NCBI RefSeq assembly: GCF_031656915.1
Contig: NZ_CP134227.1
Coordinates: 2,356,001 to 2,420,000 of the forward strand
Reading direction: 5' to 3'
Length of the DNA: 64,000 nucleotides
Origin: Nocardioides marmorisolisilvae
GTDB taxonomy: Bacteria; Actinomycetota; Actinomycetes; Propionibacteriales; Nocardioidaceae
Shown in pieces: positions 24,498 through 33,054 of the stretch; the first letter of the stretch is position 1; every line of letters begins with the position of its first letter. Below the pieces are notes generated by a model, which did no database searches, had not been told where the DNA came from, and saw only the letters and a list, made by a program, of their open reading frames with translations. Position numbers and translations under genes: made by a program.

Positions 24498-25634
24498 TCA
24501 GGCGATCGCTGTCGTCCAGGCGTCGTAGCCGTAGACCCAGTCGCCGTTGCCGGCGTTCTTGAGCCAGTCGTTTCCGCGCGATCCGATCTGGATCCGCGCG
24601 GTGCGGTCGTGACGGGCCTGCTCGTAGGCGAGCAACGCCGTCGGCAACGAGAGGCCGGTCCCGCTCAGCACCCGCGAAAGCACGACAGCATCCTCGATCG
24701 CCTGGCCGGCGCCCTGCGCCATGAACGGCATCATCGGGTGGCAGGCGTCGCCGAGCAGGGTGATCCGGTCCGTGGACCAGCGTGGCAGCGGATCACGGAC
24801 ATAGAGGGCTGACTTGAGCACCTCGTCGGCCCCATCAAGGAGGGCCCGCGCCTCGGGGTGGAAGTCGGCGTACATCGCCCGCAGCTCCTCGACGTCTCCC
24901 GGCGTCGTCCAGGACTCCTCCAGCCAGCTGTCCTGCGGTGCGGTGGCGAAGACGAAGATGTCCTTGCCGGAGTTGAGGGGGAACGTCACGATCTGCGTCG
25001 CCGGGTTCGGACCCCACCACTTGGTAAAGGCGGCGAGGTTCGGCAACTCCGCGAGGCGCGGCGCCGGCACCACCGCCCGAAAGGCCACCACACCGGTGAA
25101 GTCCGGCTTCTCCGGCCCGAGGATTGAGGTTCGCACCACGGAGTGGATGCCGTCGGCCCCGATCACCAGCCCCGCTTCCTCGGTGGATCCATCGGCGAAG
25201 GTCAGCTCCACTCCGGATGCCGACTCGGTGAGGCTCTCGAGCCGCCGGCCGAGCCGCAGCACACCTGTTGGAAGCGCGTCCTCAAGGGCGGCGAGCAGGT
25301 CGGCACGGTGCATCGTCAGCTGCGGCGAGCCGTACTTCTCTTCCGCAACGGCCCCCATCTCGATGCACGACGTCGCCGTTCCGGTGTCCCAGGTGCGGCT
25401 GATCCGGTGACTGGGTCGAGCCGCGGTACGCCGCAGCGCCTCGCCGACACCCGCGCCCAGTCCGTCCAGGGCGCGAACGGCGTTGGGGGTGAGGTTGATG
25501 TCGGCGCCAACCCTGGCGAAGCCGGGGGCCTGTTCGTGGACCTGCACGTCGTGGCCCTCGGCAGAGAGCGCGATCGCAGAAACCATGCCGCCGATGCCAC
25601 CGCCGACGACGGCGACCGGACCGAAGCTCTCCAT
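24498..25634 (-). CDS. FAD-dependent aromatic hydroxylase, NicC (6-hydroxynicotinate 3-monooxygenase)-like
   Basis: A 378-residue class A flavoprotein monooxygenase. FAD-binding G-G-G-I-G-G near residue 10, the D-G motif G-A-D-G-I-H-S near 170 and the G-D motif L-L-G-D-A-C-H-P-M-M-P-F-M-A-Q-G-A are intact. Beyond the generic motifs it shares with NicC the F-T-K-W-W segment and the ending W-V-Y-G-Y-D, so an N-heteroaromatic or hydroxybenzoate substrate is likely. ATG 25634 has AGGAGG 5 bases upstream. A palindromic operator-like region lies just upstream, with a divergent MarR gene beyond it. Salicylate-hydroxylase-like activity is the alternative. Confidence 0.78.
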   Translation of the reverse strand: MESFGPVAVVGGGIGGMVSAIALSAEGHDVQVHEQAPGFARVGADINLTPNAVRALDGLGAGVGEALRRTAARPSHRISRTWDTGTATSCIEMGAVAEEKYGSPQLTMHRADLLAALEDALPTGVLRLGRRLESLTESASGVELTFADGSTEEAGLVIGADGIHSVVRTSILGPEKPDFTGVVAFRAVVPAPRLAELPNLAAFTKWWGPNPATQIVTFPLNSGKDIFVFATAPQDSWLEESWTTPGDVEELRAMYADFHPEARALLDGADEVLKSALYVRDPLPRWSTDRITLLGDACHPMMPFMAQGAGQAIEDAVVLSRVLSGTGLSLPTALLAYEQARHDRTARIQIGSRGNDWLKNAGNGDWVYGYDAWTTAIA

Positions 25635-25650
25635 GCATCCTCCTGGTTCA

Positions 25651-25679
25651 TAAGGCCTTAATATATAAGTCCTTATATA
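25651..25679. promoter_or_regulatory. Two palindromes between the monooxygenase and divergent MarR genes
   Basis: TAAGGCCTTA (25651-25660) is a perfect 10-bp palindrome. TATATAAG (25662-25669) and CTTATATA (25672-25679) form a perfect 8-bp inverted repeat with a 2-base spacer. Both lie about 20-45 bases upstream of the monooxygenase start, in an AT-rich island within high-GC DNA, between divergent genes one of which encodes a MarR regulator. This is the expected layout of a MarR operator overlapping a promoter. Confidence 0.55.
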
Positions 25680-25765
25680 ACTGCTTACCGATAACATATG
25701 CGGCGCGGCAGGCGACGTCAAGGGTTCGGCGTCGAGGCCCCCATCTCAAGGACGAAGAGGCGGCG

Positions 25766-26347
25766 ATGGCACGCAGCACGAACACACCGAGTACCGCGAG
25801 CGCCGGGAGCGCACGTGCGGGGCCGGACGAGGTCGACCGGATCGTCGCCGAGTGGCGGGCCGAGCGCCCGGACGTCGACGCCTCGAGCATCGGCGTCTTC
25901 GGCAGGATCGGTCGACTGCAGCCCTTGCAGCGCGTTGCTCTGGCAGCGCTGCACGAGAAGCACGGCCTGAACCAGGCCGCCTTCGACGTCCTGGCGAGCC
26001 TGCGGCGTGGTGGCGCGCCGTACCAGAAGACCGTCGGTCAGCTGGCGGCGTCGTCACTGCTGACCTCGAGCGCGGTCACGCTCCGGCTGGACAACCTTGA
26101 GCGTTCGCGGCTGGTTCGTCGGGTACGCATCGGCTCCGACCGCCGCCAAGTCTATGCCGAGCTGACCGAGGAGGGGCGCAAGCGCATCGACGCGATCTTC
26201 GAGGAGCACATCGCGCTCGAACGCCGGATGATGCGGCTGCTCGACGAGCAGGAGCAGGCCGAACTCGCTCGCCTGCTGCGCAAGCTGTCGCTCTCGGTAC
26301 GCCAGGAGACCTCCGTGTCGGAGAGCGACTTGCCTTGCGAGGGCTGA
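25766..26347 (+). CDS. MarR-family transcriptional regulator
   Basis: A 193-residue winged-helix regulator with an extra polar N-terminus. Core: D-V-D-A-S-S-I-G-V-F-G-R, then L-N-Q-A-A-F-D-V-L-A-S-L-R-R-G-G, recognition region S-S-A-V-T-L-R-L-D-N-L-E-R-S, and the wing S-D-R-R-Q-V-Y-A-E-L-T. Divergent from the NicC-like monooxygenase with palindromes between them, so it likely controls that operon in response to an aromatic effector. Confidence 0.88.
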   Translation: MARSTNTPSTASAGSARAGPDEVDRIVAEWRAERPDVDASSIGVFGRIGRLQPLQRVALAALHEKHGLNQAAFDVLASLRRGGAPYQKTVGQLAASSLLTSSAVTLRLDNLERSRLVRRVRIGSDRRQVYAELTEEGRKRIDAIFEEHIALERRMMRLLDEQEQAELARLLRKLSLSVRQETSVSESDLPCEG

Positions 26348-26368
26348 CCGCAGCTCCAGCCGTCCGGC

Positions 26369-26974
26369 TCAGCCTCGCGCGCGTCGTACCAAGCAGCGTA
26401 CGACGAGCCCCAGAGCCAGCATTCCGACCAGGACCGGCACGGCCCGCTTCACGAGGGGGAGCAGACCCGCGGCACCGAGATCGAGCGGCTCTGTCGACGC
26501 CGCTGGAGCCGGCGTCTCGGTCAAGGAAGGGACCGATTCCAATTCGCGTTCCAGGTTCGTCGCGAACGCATCGAGCAGCCGACTTGCGACATCCACCATG
26601 ATCCCTCGGCCGAACTGCGCCGGCTTGCCCGAGAGGTCCAGGTCGGTGGTGACCCGCACCCGCACTCGGTCGTCCGCCACCGGAGTGAGCGCAGCGGTGA
26701 TCGTCGCCTCAGCACTCCCGCCGCCTCGAACCTCACCGCCACCGGCCTCCATGATGATCGTGCGTGCGCCTTCGTCCGGCGCGATTTTGCCGTCGCCCTT
26801 GTAGGAGAGGCGCATCGGTCCGAGCTTGATGGTCATTCGCCCCGTGAAGGCTTGCCCATCCACTGAGTCGAGGCTGGCGCCCGGGAAGCACGGCACCACC
26901 CGCGAGAGGTCGGTGAGCACCGGCCAGACCTCATCGGCACTGGCCGCGATGGTGAAATCGTTGCTGAGCTGCAT
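26369..26974 (-). CDS. coxG: CoxG-like SRPBCC protein with C-terminal membrane anchor
   Basis: A 201-residue protein of the carbon monoxide dehydrogenase subunit G family. The N-terminal 145 residues have the SRPBCC pattern (F-T-I-A-A-S-A-D-E-V-W-P-V-L-T-D, then C-F-P-G-A-S-L-D), and the C-terminus has a hydrophobic helix followed by R-R-A-R. CoxG proteins tether molybdenum hydroxylases to the inner face of the membrane. A strong GAGGAGG site precedes ATG 26974. It is the last gene of the minus-strand hydroxylase operon, 23 bp after the large subunit. Confidence 0.85.
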   Translation of the reverse strand: MQLSNDFTIAASADEVWPVLTDLSRVVPCFPGASLDSVDGQAFTGRMTIKLGPMRLSYKGDGKIAPDEGARTIIMEAGGGEVRGGGSAEATITAALTPVADDRVRVRVTTDLDLSGKPAQFGRGIMVDVASRLLDAFATNLERELESVPSLTETPAPAASTEPLDLGAAGLLPLVKRAVPVLVGMLALGLVVRCLVRRARG

Positions 26975-26997
26975 GGTTTCCTCCTCGAGGATTCGCT

Positions 26998-29358
26998 TCA
27001 GAGCTGCGTTGCCCGGACCAGGTCACGCACCCGGTTGGGGGTCAACGGGCAGGCGTGCACCACCACCCCGAAGGGACGCAGCGCGTCCTCGACGGCGTTG
27101 GCGATGGCGGCTGGCGGCCCGACGGCGCCGCCCTCTCCCAGGCCCTTCACGCCGAGGGCGTTCGTCGGACTGGGACAGACAACCTCGTCGAGCCGGACAT
27201 CGGGCATCGATCCCGCCGTCGGCAGCACGTAGTCCATGAAGGTCGTCGTGACCGGCTGCCCGGACGCGTCGTACTGCAGATGTTCGAACAGCGCCCCACC
27301 GAGCCCCTGCGCAGTGCCGCCGACGATCTGGGCGTCGGCGACTTGGGGATTGACGATCCTGCCGGCTTCGTGCACGACCACGTAGTCGTCGATCTCGATC
27401 CGGCCGGTGTCGGGGTCCACTTCCACGAGCACCGCATGCAGACCCGAGGAGGTGGCGTAGTTCGGCGGCTGGAAGTACGACGTCTCCGAGAGGGAGTCAC
27501 GTCCGCTGCCGCGCGGCGTCACAGGGAGCGCACGCATGATGTCGGCCAGCTCGAGTTCGTGACCGGGTACCCCCTTCGGGCGGACCACGCCGCCGAGCAG
27601 CTCAAGGTCTTCTGGGTCGAGCTCCAGCATGTCGGCAGCCGTGGCGAGGATGCGCTCACGGACCAGAGTGGCGGCCTGAAGGATGGCGTTCCCAGCCGTG
27701 ACCAGAGCGCGGCTGGCGATCGTGCCCACCCCGAAGGGGATGTCGCGAGTGTCACCAGCGACCAGCTCCACGTCCTCGAAGGGAACTCCGAGACTCTCGG
27801 CCGCGATCTGCGCGAACGTGGTCCGGTGACCCTGCCCCTGGGACGGAGCACCAGTGCTGATGCGGATCCGTCCAGAAGGCAGCACCGTCACCTTGGCGCC
27901 TTCGAAGGGCCCGAGACCGGTGGCTTCGAGGTACATCGCTAAACCGAGTCCGAGATAGCGGCCCTCGGACCGGGCTTGCTGCTGCCGCTTTCGGAAGCCG
28001 TCCAGGTCGATCATCTTGTGGATCCGGTCGAGCATCTCCGGGTAGTCGCCGGAGTCGTACTCCTGCGGCAACCCCCGGCGGTCCAGGATGCCGGTGCGGT
28101 AGGGCATCTCCGCAGGGGTGATGACGTTGCGGCGGCGCAGTTCCCACGGATCCAGGTCGAGTTCGTCGGCCAACCTGTCCATCACCCGCTCCATTGCGAA
28201 GACGGTCTCCGGCCGACCAGCACCTCGGTACGGCGCCGTGCACATGGTGTTGGTCAACGCACCAGTAGCGGTGATCCGTAGATTCGGCACCCTGTACGGC
28301 CCGACGAGGTGGCACAACGAGTTGTAGGGCACGACCAGGCCCACCATGTTGCGGCAGCCGAGGTTGACGATCATCCGGTCGCGCACGCCAAGGATCCGGC
28401 CTTCGGCGTCAGCGGCAATGGCGATGTGGTGGACCTGTTCGCGTGCGTGTGTGCCGGCCATCAGGTTCTCGTTGCGGTCCTCCAGCCACCGCACCGGGCG
28501 ACCGAGGTCGTGCGCGGCGAGCGGAACGAGGAGTTCCTCAACGACCAGGATCCCCTTCTGCCCGAAGCCTCCTCCGACGTCTACGGAGATCACCCGCACA
28601 GCCTCCGGGTCTAGCCCGATCGCGCTGGCGAGGTGATTGCGAACCCGGTGCGGCGTCTGGGTGTTGGACCAGACCGTGAGCTGGTTGCTGAAGGGATCGT
28701 GGGTGGCAACGATTCCGCGGCACTCCATCGGCGAGGCGACGTATCGTTGCGAGACGAAGGTGTCCTCCACGACCACGGCGGCCTCGGCGAACGCGCGTTC
28801 GACGTCACCGGTCCCGTGCTCGATGTGTACGCCGATGTTGTCCTCGGCGTCGCTGAGCACCAGCGGGGATCCGTCGACCAGCGCCTGTTCCGGGTCGAGC
28901 ACGGCCGACAGGGCGTCGTACTCGACGTCGATCAGCTCGAGCGCGTCTTCGGCAAGGTAGCGGGACTCCGCCACCACCATGGCGACCGGCTGGCCCACGT
29001 AGTTGACCTCATCCACGGCCAGAAGTGGGCTCGGCTGGATCCGGACGATCGGGTCGATGTTCGCCCGAATGCCCTCGGGCACGCGCAGCTCCTCGCTGTT
29101 GAGCAGTGGCTCGACACGATCGGCCACGGATGCACCGTCGTACACCGCGACCACGCCCGGCAGAGCGAGCGCCGCCGCAATGTCGACGCTCGTGATCCGC
29201 GCGTGCGCAACCGGGCTGCGCAGGAAGGCGACCTCGAGCGCCCCGGGGATCTGCAGGTCGTCGACGAACCTGCCCTCGCCCCGCAGCAGCCGGTCGTCCT
29301 CGACCCGCGGGACGCTGCGGCCGAGAATGCCCTCGCCGATGGCTGCGTCGTGGCTCAC
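26998..29358 (-). CDS. Molybdenum hydroxylase large (molybdopterin-binding) subunit
   Basis: A 786-residue CoxL/xanthine-dehydrogenase-type catalytic subunit. Visible motifs: G-I-L-G-R-S-V-P-R-V-E-D near the start, G-G-G-F-G-Q-K in the middle, A-P-Y-R-G-A-G-R-P-E, and near the end V-K-G-L-G-E-G-G-A-V-G-P-P with the catalytic glutamate present, unlike the fragment at the left edge of the window. The GTG start at 29358 overlaps the FeS-subunit stop (GTGA) and has GAGGAGG upstream. It would hydroxylate an aromatic heterocycle or oxidise an aldehyde using FeS and FAD partners. The FAD partner gene upstream is broken by an IS, so the enzyme may be inactive here. Confidence 0.9.
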   Translation of the reverse strand: MSHDAAIGEGILGRSVPRVEDDRLLRGEGRFVDDLQIPGALEVAFLRSPVAHARITSVDIAAALALPGVVAVYDGASVADRVEPLLNSEELRVPEGIRANIDPIVRIQPSPLLAVDEVNYVGQPVAMVVAESRYLAEDALELIDVEYDALSAVLDPEQALVDGSPLVLSDAEDNIGVHIEHGTGDVERAFAEAAVVVEDTFVSQRYVASPMECRGIVATHDPFSNQLTVWSNTQTPHRVRNHLASAIGLDPEAVRVISVDVGGGFGQKGILVVEELLVPLAAHDLGRPVRWLEDRNENLMAGTHAREQVHHIAIAADAEGRILGVRDRMIVNLGCRNMVGLVVPYNSLCHLVGPYRVPNLRITATGALTNTMCTAPYRGAGRPETVFAMERVMDRLADELDLDPWELRRRNVITPAEMPYRTGILDRRGLPQEYDSGDYPEMLDRIHKMIDLDGFRKRQQQARSEGRYLGLGLAMYLEATGLGPFEGAKVTVLPSGRIRISTGAPSQGQGHRTTFAQIAAESLGVPFEDVELVAGDTRDIPFGVGTIASRALVTAGNAILQAATLVRERILATAADMLELDPEDLELLGGVVRPKGVPGHELELADIMRALPVTPRGSGRDSLSETSYFQPPNYATSSGLHAVLVEVDPDTGRIEIDDYVVVHEAGRIVNPQVADAQIVGGTAQGLGGALFEHLQYDASGQPVTTTFMDYVLPTAGSMPDVRLDEVVCPSPTNALGVKGLGEGGAVGPPAAIANAVEDALRPFGVVVHACPLTPNRVRDLVRATQL

Positions 29359-29891
29359 CGGGCAGCCTCCTCGCTCGTACCCAGGAGCGCCTTGTGCGCG
29401 GCCTTCTTGATGTTCACGTAACCAGTGCAACGGCACAGGTTGCCGTCCAGGTGCTCCTCGATGCTCTCCTTACCGACCTCTCCGGACTCCTCGAGAGCCG
29501 TCAGCGACATCAGGAAGCCGGGGGTGCAGAAGCCGCACTGGAGGCCGTGCTCGGTGTGAAACGCCTCCTGAAGCCTGTTCAGCGGAGCTCCGCTCGGTGC
29601 CAGCCCCTCCACGGTGCGGATGCTGGCTCCGTCTGCCTGGACCGCGAAGGCCAGGCAGGATCGCGAAGCCTGGCCGTCGATGATGATCGTGCACGCACCG
29701 CAGGAACCCTGCTCGCAGCCGACGTGGGTTCCGGTGAGGCCGAGGCGATGCCGCAGGAAGTCAACCAGCAGGAGCCGGGACTCGACCTGCGCCCCCACGA
29801 TCTCGCCGTTCACCTCCAGTTCGATCTCGTGCCAAGCCGACGGCTCGAGCAGCGGAGGCGTCGTGGCGGTGCGGACTCGGGAATCAGCCAT
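29355..29891 (-). CDS. Molybdenum hydroxylase small [2Fe-2S] subunit
   Basis: A 178-residue iron-sulfur subunit (CoxS type). The plant-ferredoxin cluster is C-E-Q-G-S-C-G-A-C with a fourth cysteine in S-R-S-C; the second cluster is C-G-F-C-T-P-G and C-R-C-T-G-Y. An N-terminal extension of about 18 residues precedes the usual start. ATG 29891 overlaps the end of the FAD-subunit gene by 8 bases. It carries electrons from the molybdenum centre to FAD. Confidence 0.9.
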   Translation of the reverse strand: MADSRVRTATTPPLLEPSAWHEIELEVNGEIVGAQVESRLLLVDFLRHRLGLTGTHVGCEQGSCGACTIIIDGQASRSCLAFAVQADGASIRTVEGLAPSGAPLNRLQEAFHTEHGLQCGFCTPGFLMSLTALEESGEVGKESIEEHLDGNLCRCTGYVNIKKAAHKALLGTSEEAAR

Positions 29892-30659
29892 TGCTTCTCT
29901 CCCAGGCTCTCTCGATGGTGGAGACGGCGAGTCGGGCGGCGAGCTCGCGGCGGAACTCGCCGCTGGCGTGCACGTCGGGAGAGGGATCGAGCCCGGACTC
30001 GACTGCGGAGTGAACAGCGGCGAGCACCTCTTCGTCGACAGGTCGACCGACCACCGCCTCCTCGGCCTCGGACAGCCGCAGGGCCCTGCCTCCCACACCG
30101 AAGAGTGCCAGGCGGCAGTCGATTACCGCCCCCGCACCGGCCACGAGGCGAACCGCGGCCCCAGCGGTCGCGAAGTCGCCACGCCTGGTGGCGAACTCCT
30201 CGAAGGCCCAGCCACTGTCTGCGCCGGCCGGGGGAAACACCACTTCGATGAGGATCTCGTTCTCCTCCAGGACGGTGGTGAACGGGGCTAGGACGAACTC
30301 CTCCGCCGCGATCCTGCGCTCGCCACGGCGGGAGCGCACGACCATGGTTGCATCGAGGGCCAGCGCGACGGCGGGCAATTCAGCCGCAGGGTCGGCGTGG
30401 GCGATGCTGCCACAGACCGTTCCGCGGCTGCGGATCTGCGGATGCCCGATCTCACTGATCGCCCGACGCAACATCGGCCAGCGGGCCCCGACCTCCCGGT
30501 CAGCGAGCACGTCGGCCTGACGAACGCCGGCACCGACGTGCAGCGAGCCGTCAGGTGTCATGGAGAGCTGCTGCAGCTCAGGGATCCGACACACGTCGAC
30601 CAGGGCCGCGGGGTGCCCCATACGCAGGTTCATCACCGGGATCAGTGACTGCCCGCCCG

Positions 30660-30680
30660 CTAGTACTACAGCCGCACTTA
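30660..30680. repeat. Left end of the IS701-family element: CTAG target copy plus inverted repeat
   Basis: CTAG (30660-30663) is the target duplication and TACTACAGCCGCACTTA (30664-30680) the 17-bp terminal inverted repeat, matched perfectly at the right end. CTAG fits the YTAR target preference of the IS701 family. Confidence 0.9.
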
Positions 30681-32127
30681 TTTTGGCCGTGATCGGTGTG
30701 TCGCCTGTGTGAGACTGGTGTTCGCCGGCATGTTGCTGGTGTGACTGGTGAGGTTTGTGTGTCTGAGGTCGAGGAGTGGGCGGCGGGGCTTGCGGAGGTG
30801 CATGCCCGGATCGCGCCGCGGTTCGCGCGCTCGGAGCCGCGTGAGCGGGTGTTGGCCTATGTGCGGGGGTTGTTGGCGCCGTTGGAGAAGAAGAACTCCT
30901 GGACGCTGGCCGAGTCTGCAGGTGAGGCGATCCCCGACGGGATGCAGCGATTGTTGGCCTATGCCGATTGGGACGCCGACGCGGTGCGCGACGATGTGCG
31001 TGACTACGTGGTCGAGCACCTCGCCCCTGCGCCTGGCGACCCTGCTGGGGTGCTGGTGGTTGATGAGACTGGCTTCTTGAAGAAGGGCACGAAGTCCGCG
31101 GGGGTGGCGCGGATGTACTCCGGCACTGCGGGACGAATCGAGAACTGCCAGATCGGCGTCTTCCTCGGCTATGCCACTGGTCCTGGCCAGGGATCCGCAC
31201 GGACGTTCTTGGACCGTGAGCTCTACCTGCCCAAGGCCTGGGCCGAGGATGCTGCCCGACGCGCTGAGGCGCATATCGGGGACGAGGTGGAGTTCGCGAC
31301 CAAGCCGGAGCTGGCGATGCGGATGATCGGGCGCGCGATCGACGCCGGGGTGCCGGCTGGGTGGGTCACCGGCGATGAGGTCTATGGCCAGCACTACCGA
31401 TTGCGCGCGATGCTTGAAGAACGTCAGATGCCTTACGTGATGGCGGTTCCGGTGAACCAGCGCGTCATCGCCGCCGTCGACGACGGTGACGGACCGAAAG
31501 TGCGTGAACTGCGCGCCGATGCGCTGGCCGCGATGCTTCCCGCCCAGGCGTGGAAGAAGATCTCCGCCGGGCGCGGCGCCAAGGGTCCGCGCCTGTATCA
31601 CTGGGCCCGGGCGCCGATCCGCCCCCTGGAGGACAGCCCCAGCTACTGGTTGCTGGCCCGCCGCAGCCTGACCGACCCCGATGATGTCGCCTACTACCTG
31701 TGCTTCGGGCCCGAACGCACCCCATTGCGTGAACTGGTCCGGGTGGCCGGTGCCCGCTGGGCGATCGAGGAGACGTTCCAAACAGCCAAGGGCCAAGTCG
31801 GCCTCGACCAGTACCAGGTACGCCGCTACGACTCCTGGTATCGGCACATCACCTTGGCGATGCTCGCGCACGCCTTCTTGACCATCACCACCGCCCAGAC
31901 CAACACCGCCGCCGGCGGCGGAAAAAGGGGGACCTCCGGCCGGTCGAGGAACTGATCCCCCTCACCGTGCCCGAAGTCAGACGGCTCCTCGCTGCCCTGA
32001 TCTGGCAGCGCCAGCCAGACACCACCGTCGTCCTGGACTGGTCACGCTGGCGACGCCGCCACCAAGCCCGCGCCCGACGATGCCACTACGCCAGGCGCAG
32101 CGCTGTTCCCTAAGTGCGGCTGTAGTA
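30664..32127 (+). mobile_element. IS701-family insertion sequence
   Basis: A 1464-bp element bounded by perfect 17-bp inverted repeats, flanked by 4-bp CTAG duplications, and containing one IS701-type transposase. It sits inside the FAD subunit gene of the molybdenum hydroxylase, on the opposite strand. The perfect repeats and the exact restoration of the host frame on excision suggest a recent insertion. Confidence 0.92.
30759..32113 (+). CDS. IS701-family transposase, probably read through a -1 frameshift
   Basis: DDE transposase with the IS701 stretch V-L-V-V-D-E-T-G-F-L-K-K-G-T-K-S-A-G-V-A-R. GTG 30759 has GAGG 6 bases upstream; GTG 30741 is an alternative. The zero frame ends at 31955 with unrelated residues, but the usual family C-terminus (P-L-T-V-P-E-V-R-R-L-L and W-S-R-W-R-R-R-H-Q-A-R-A) continues in the -1 frame to TAA 32111-32113. 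The switch maps to a run of five A then five G at 31922-31931, where a tRNA-Lys slip by one base gives the long product. The final TAA is the first three bases of the right inverted repeat. It could be programmed frameshifting or a simple mutation. Confidence 0.8.
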
Positions 32128-32131
32128 CTAG
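32111..32131. repeat. Right end of the IS701-family element: inverted repeat plus CTAG target copy
   Basis: TAAGTGCGGCTGTAGTA (32111-32127) is the exact reverse complement of the left repeat, and CTAG follows at 32128-32131. Confidence 0.9.
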
Positions 32132-32226
32132 GACCTTGACCTCGCGCTCATCGTTGACCATCCCGTCGATGGCATCGATGGCGTGATCCAGAGTGGTCGG
32201 AGCCAGGTAGTCGAAGGGTGCCGGCT

Positions 32227-33054
32227 TCATGCGATGACGCGGACGTTGGACGTCCCTGCTGCGCCTTCCTGTTTCGGCTCCGGCTCACCGCGGAGCAGCC
32301 TCAGGACGTGTGCGCGGGCGTGCACGAAGAACGGCTCCTCCTTCGTGATGATCTGGTCACGCGGACGGGCCAGGTCGACGCTGATCACCTCGGCGACCGT
32401 GCTCGGCGCCTTCGACAAGACGATGATGTTGTCGGCGAGGTAGACGCTTTCGTCGATGTCGTGCGTCACGACCAGGACCGTGATCTCGAGCTGCGCCTGG
32501 ATCGTCAGCAGCAGGTCTTCGAGCTCGGCACGAGTCTGCGCGTCCACCGAGGCGTAGGGCTCGTCCATCACCAGCAGTCTCGGCCGGCACGCCAGCGCCC
32601 TGGCGATAGCCACGCGCTGCTGCATGCCGCCCGACATCTGCCACGGGTAGAGCCGCTCCTTGCCCTCCAGGCCGACCGCCTGCAATGCCTCGAGCACCCG
32701 GGCGCGACGCTCCGCCTTGTCGACACGTCGCAGGGGGAACGCAACGTTGTCCTCGACCCGCATCCACGGGAACAGCGACCGGGAGTAGTCCTGGAACACC
32801 ATCGCCAGGCCCTCAGGGACGCCCTTGACCGGATCGCCGTCGAACAGCACCTTACCGGTGGTCGGGATGTCCAGACCGCTGATGATCCGCAGCAGGGTCG
32901 TCTTGCCCGCCCCGGAGGGACCGACGATGACCGAGACCTTCCCGGCGGGGGCGGTGGCGGAGATCTCCTTGATCGCGCAGTTCTCTCCGTAGACCTTGGA
33001 GATCCCGTCGAGCACGAGCTCCGCCGGCTTGGACTGTTTCTTGTGGTCAGTCAT
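32227..33054 (-). CDS. NitT/TauT-type ABC transporter ATP-binding protein (SsuB/TauB family), system 1
   Basis: A 275-residue ATPase: Walker A G-P-S-G-A-G-K-T-T near residue 45, Q-loop V-F-Q-D-Y-S-R-S-L-F-P-W, signature M-S-G-G-M-Q-Q-R-V-A-I-A-R-A, Walker B L-L-V-M-D-E-P-Y, and switch V-T-H-D-I-D-E-S-V-Y. The F-P-W after the Q-loop is typical of nitrate/sulfonate/taurine-type importers; some members carry phthalate-like aromatics. It overlaps the permease gene upstream by 8 bases and the (interrupted) FAD subunit gene downstream by 4, tying import to the hydroxylase. Confidence 0.88.
   Translation of the reverse strand: MTDHKKQSKPAELVLDGISKVYGENCAIKEISATAPAGKVSVIVGPSGAGKTTLLRIISGLDIPTTGKVLFDGDPVKGVPEGLAMVFQDYSRSLFPWMRVEDNVAFPLRRVDKAERRARVLEALQAVGLEGKERLYPWQMSGGMQQRVAIARALACRPRLLVMDEPYASVDAQTRAELEDLLLTIQAQLEITVLVVTHDIDESVYLADNIIVLSKAPSTVAEVISVDLARPRDQIITKEEPFFVHARAHVLRLLRGEPEPKQEGAAGTSNVRVIA

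Larger units (their letters stand above)
29884..32230 (-). pseudogene. Molybdenum hydroxylase medium (FAD) subunit, split by an IS701-family element
   Basis: The N-terminal part (32132-32230, opening M-K-P-A-P-F-D-Y-L-A-P-T-T-L-D-H-A and reaching K-V-L) and the C-terminal part (29884-30663, from A-G-G-Q-S-L-I-P-V-M-N-L-R-M) belong to one CoxM-type gene. Removing 30664-32127 and one CTAG copy restores an 879-base frame (292 residues) across K-V-L-A-G-G-Q-S-L-I-P, the expected FAD-binding motif; T-V-C-G-S-I-A-H-A-D-P follows downstream. The start overlaps the stop of the ABC ATPase gene (ATGA). Interruption should remove the FAD subunit and may be polar on the downstream subunits. Confidence 0.9.
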
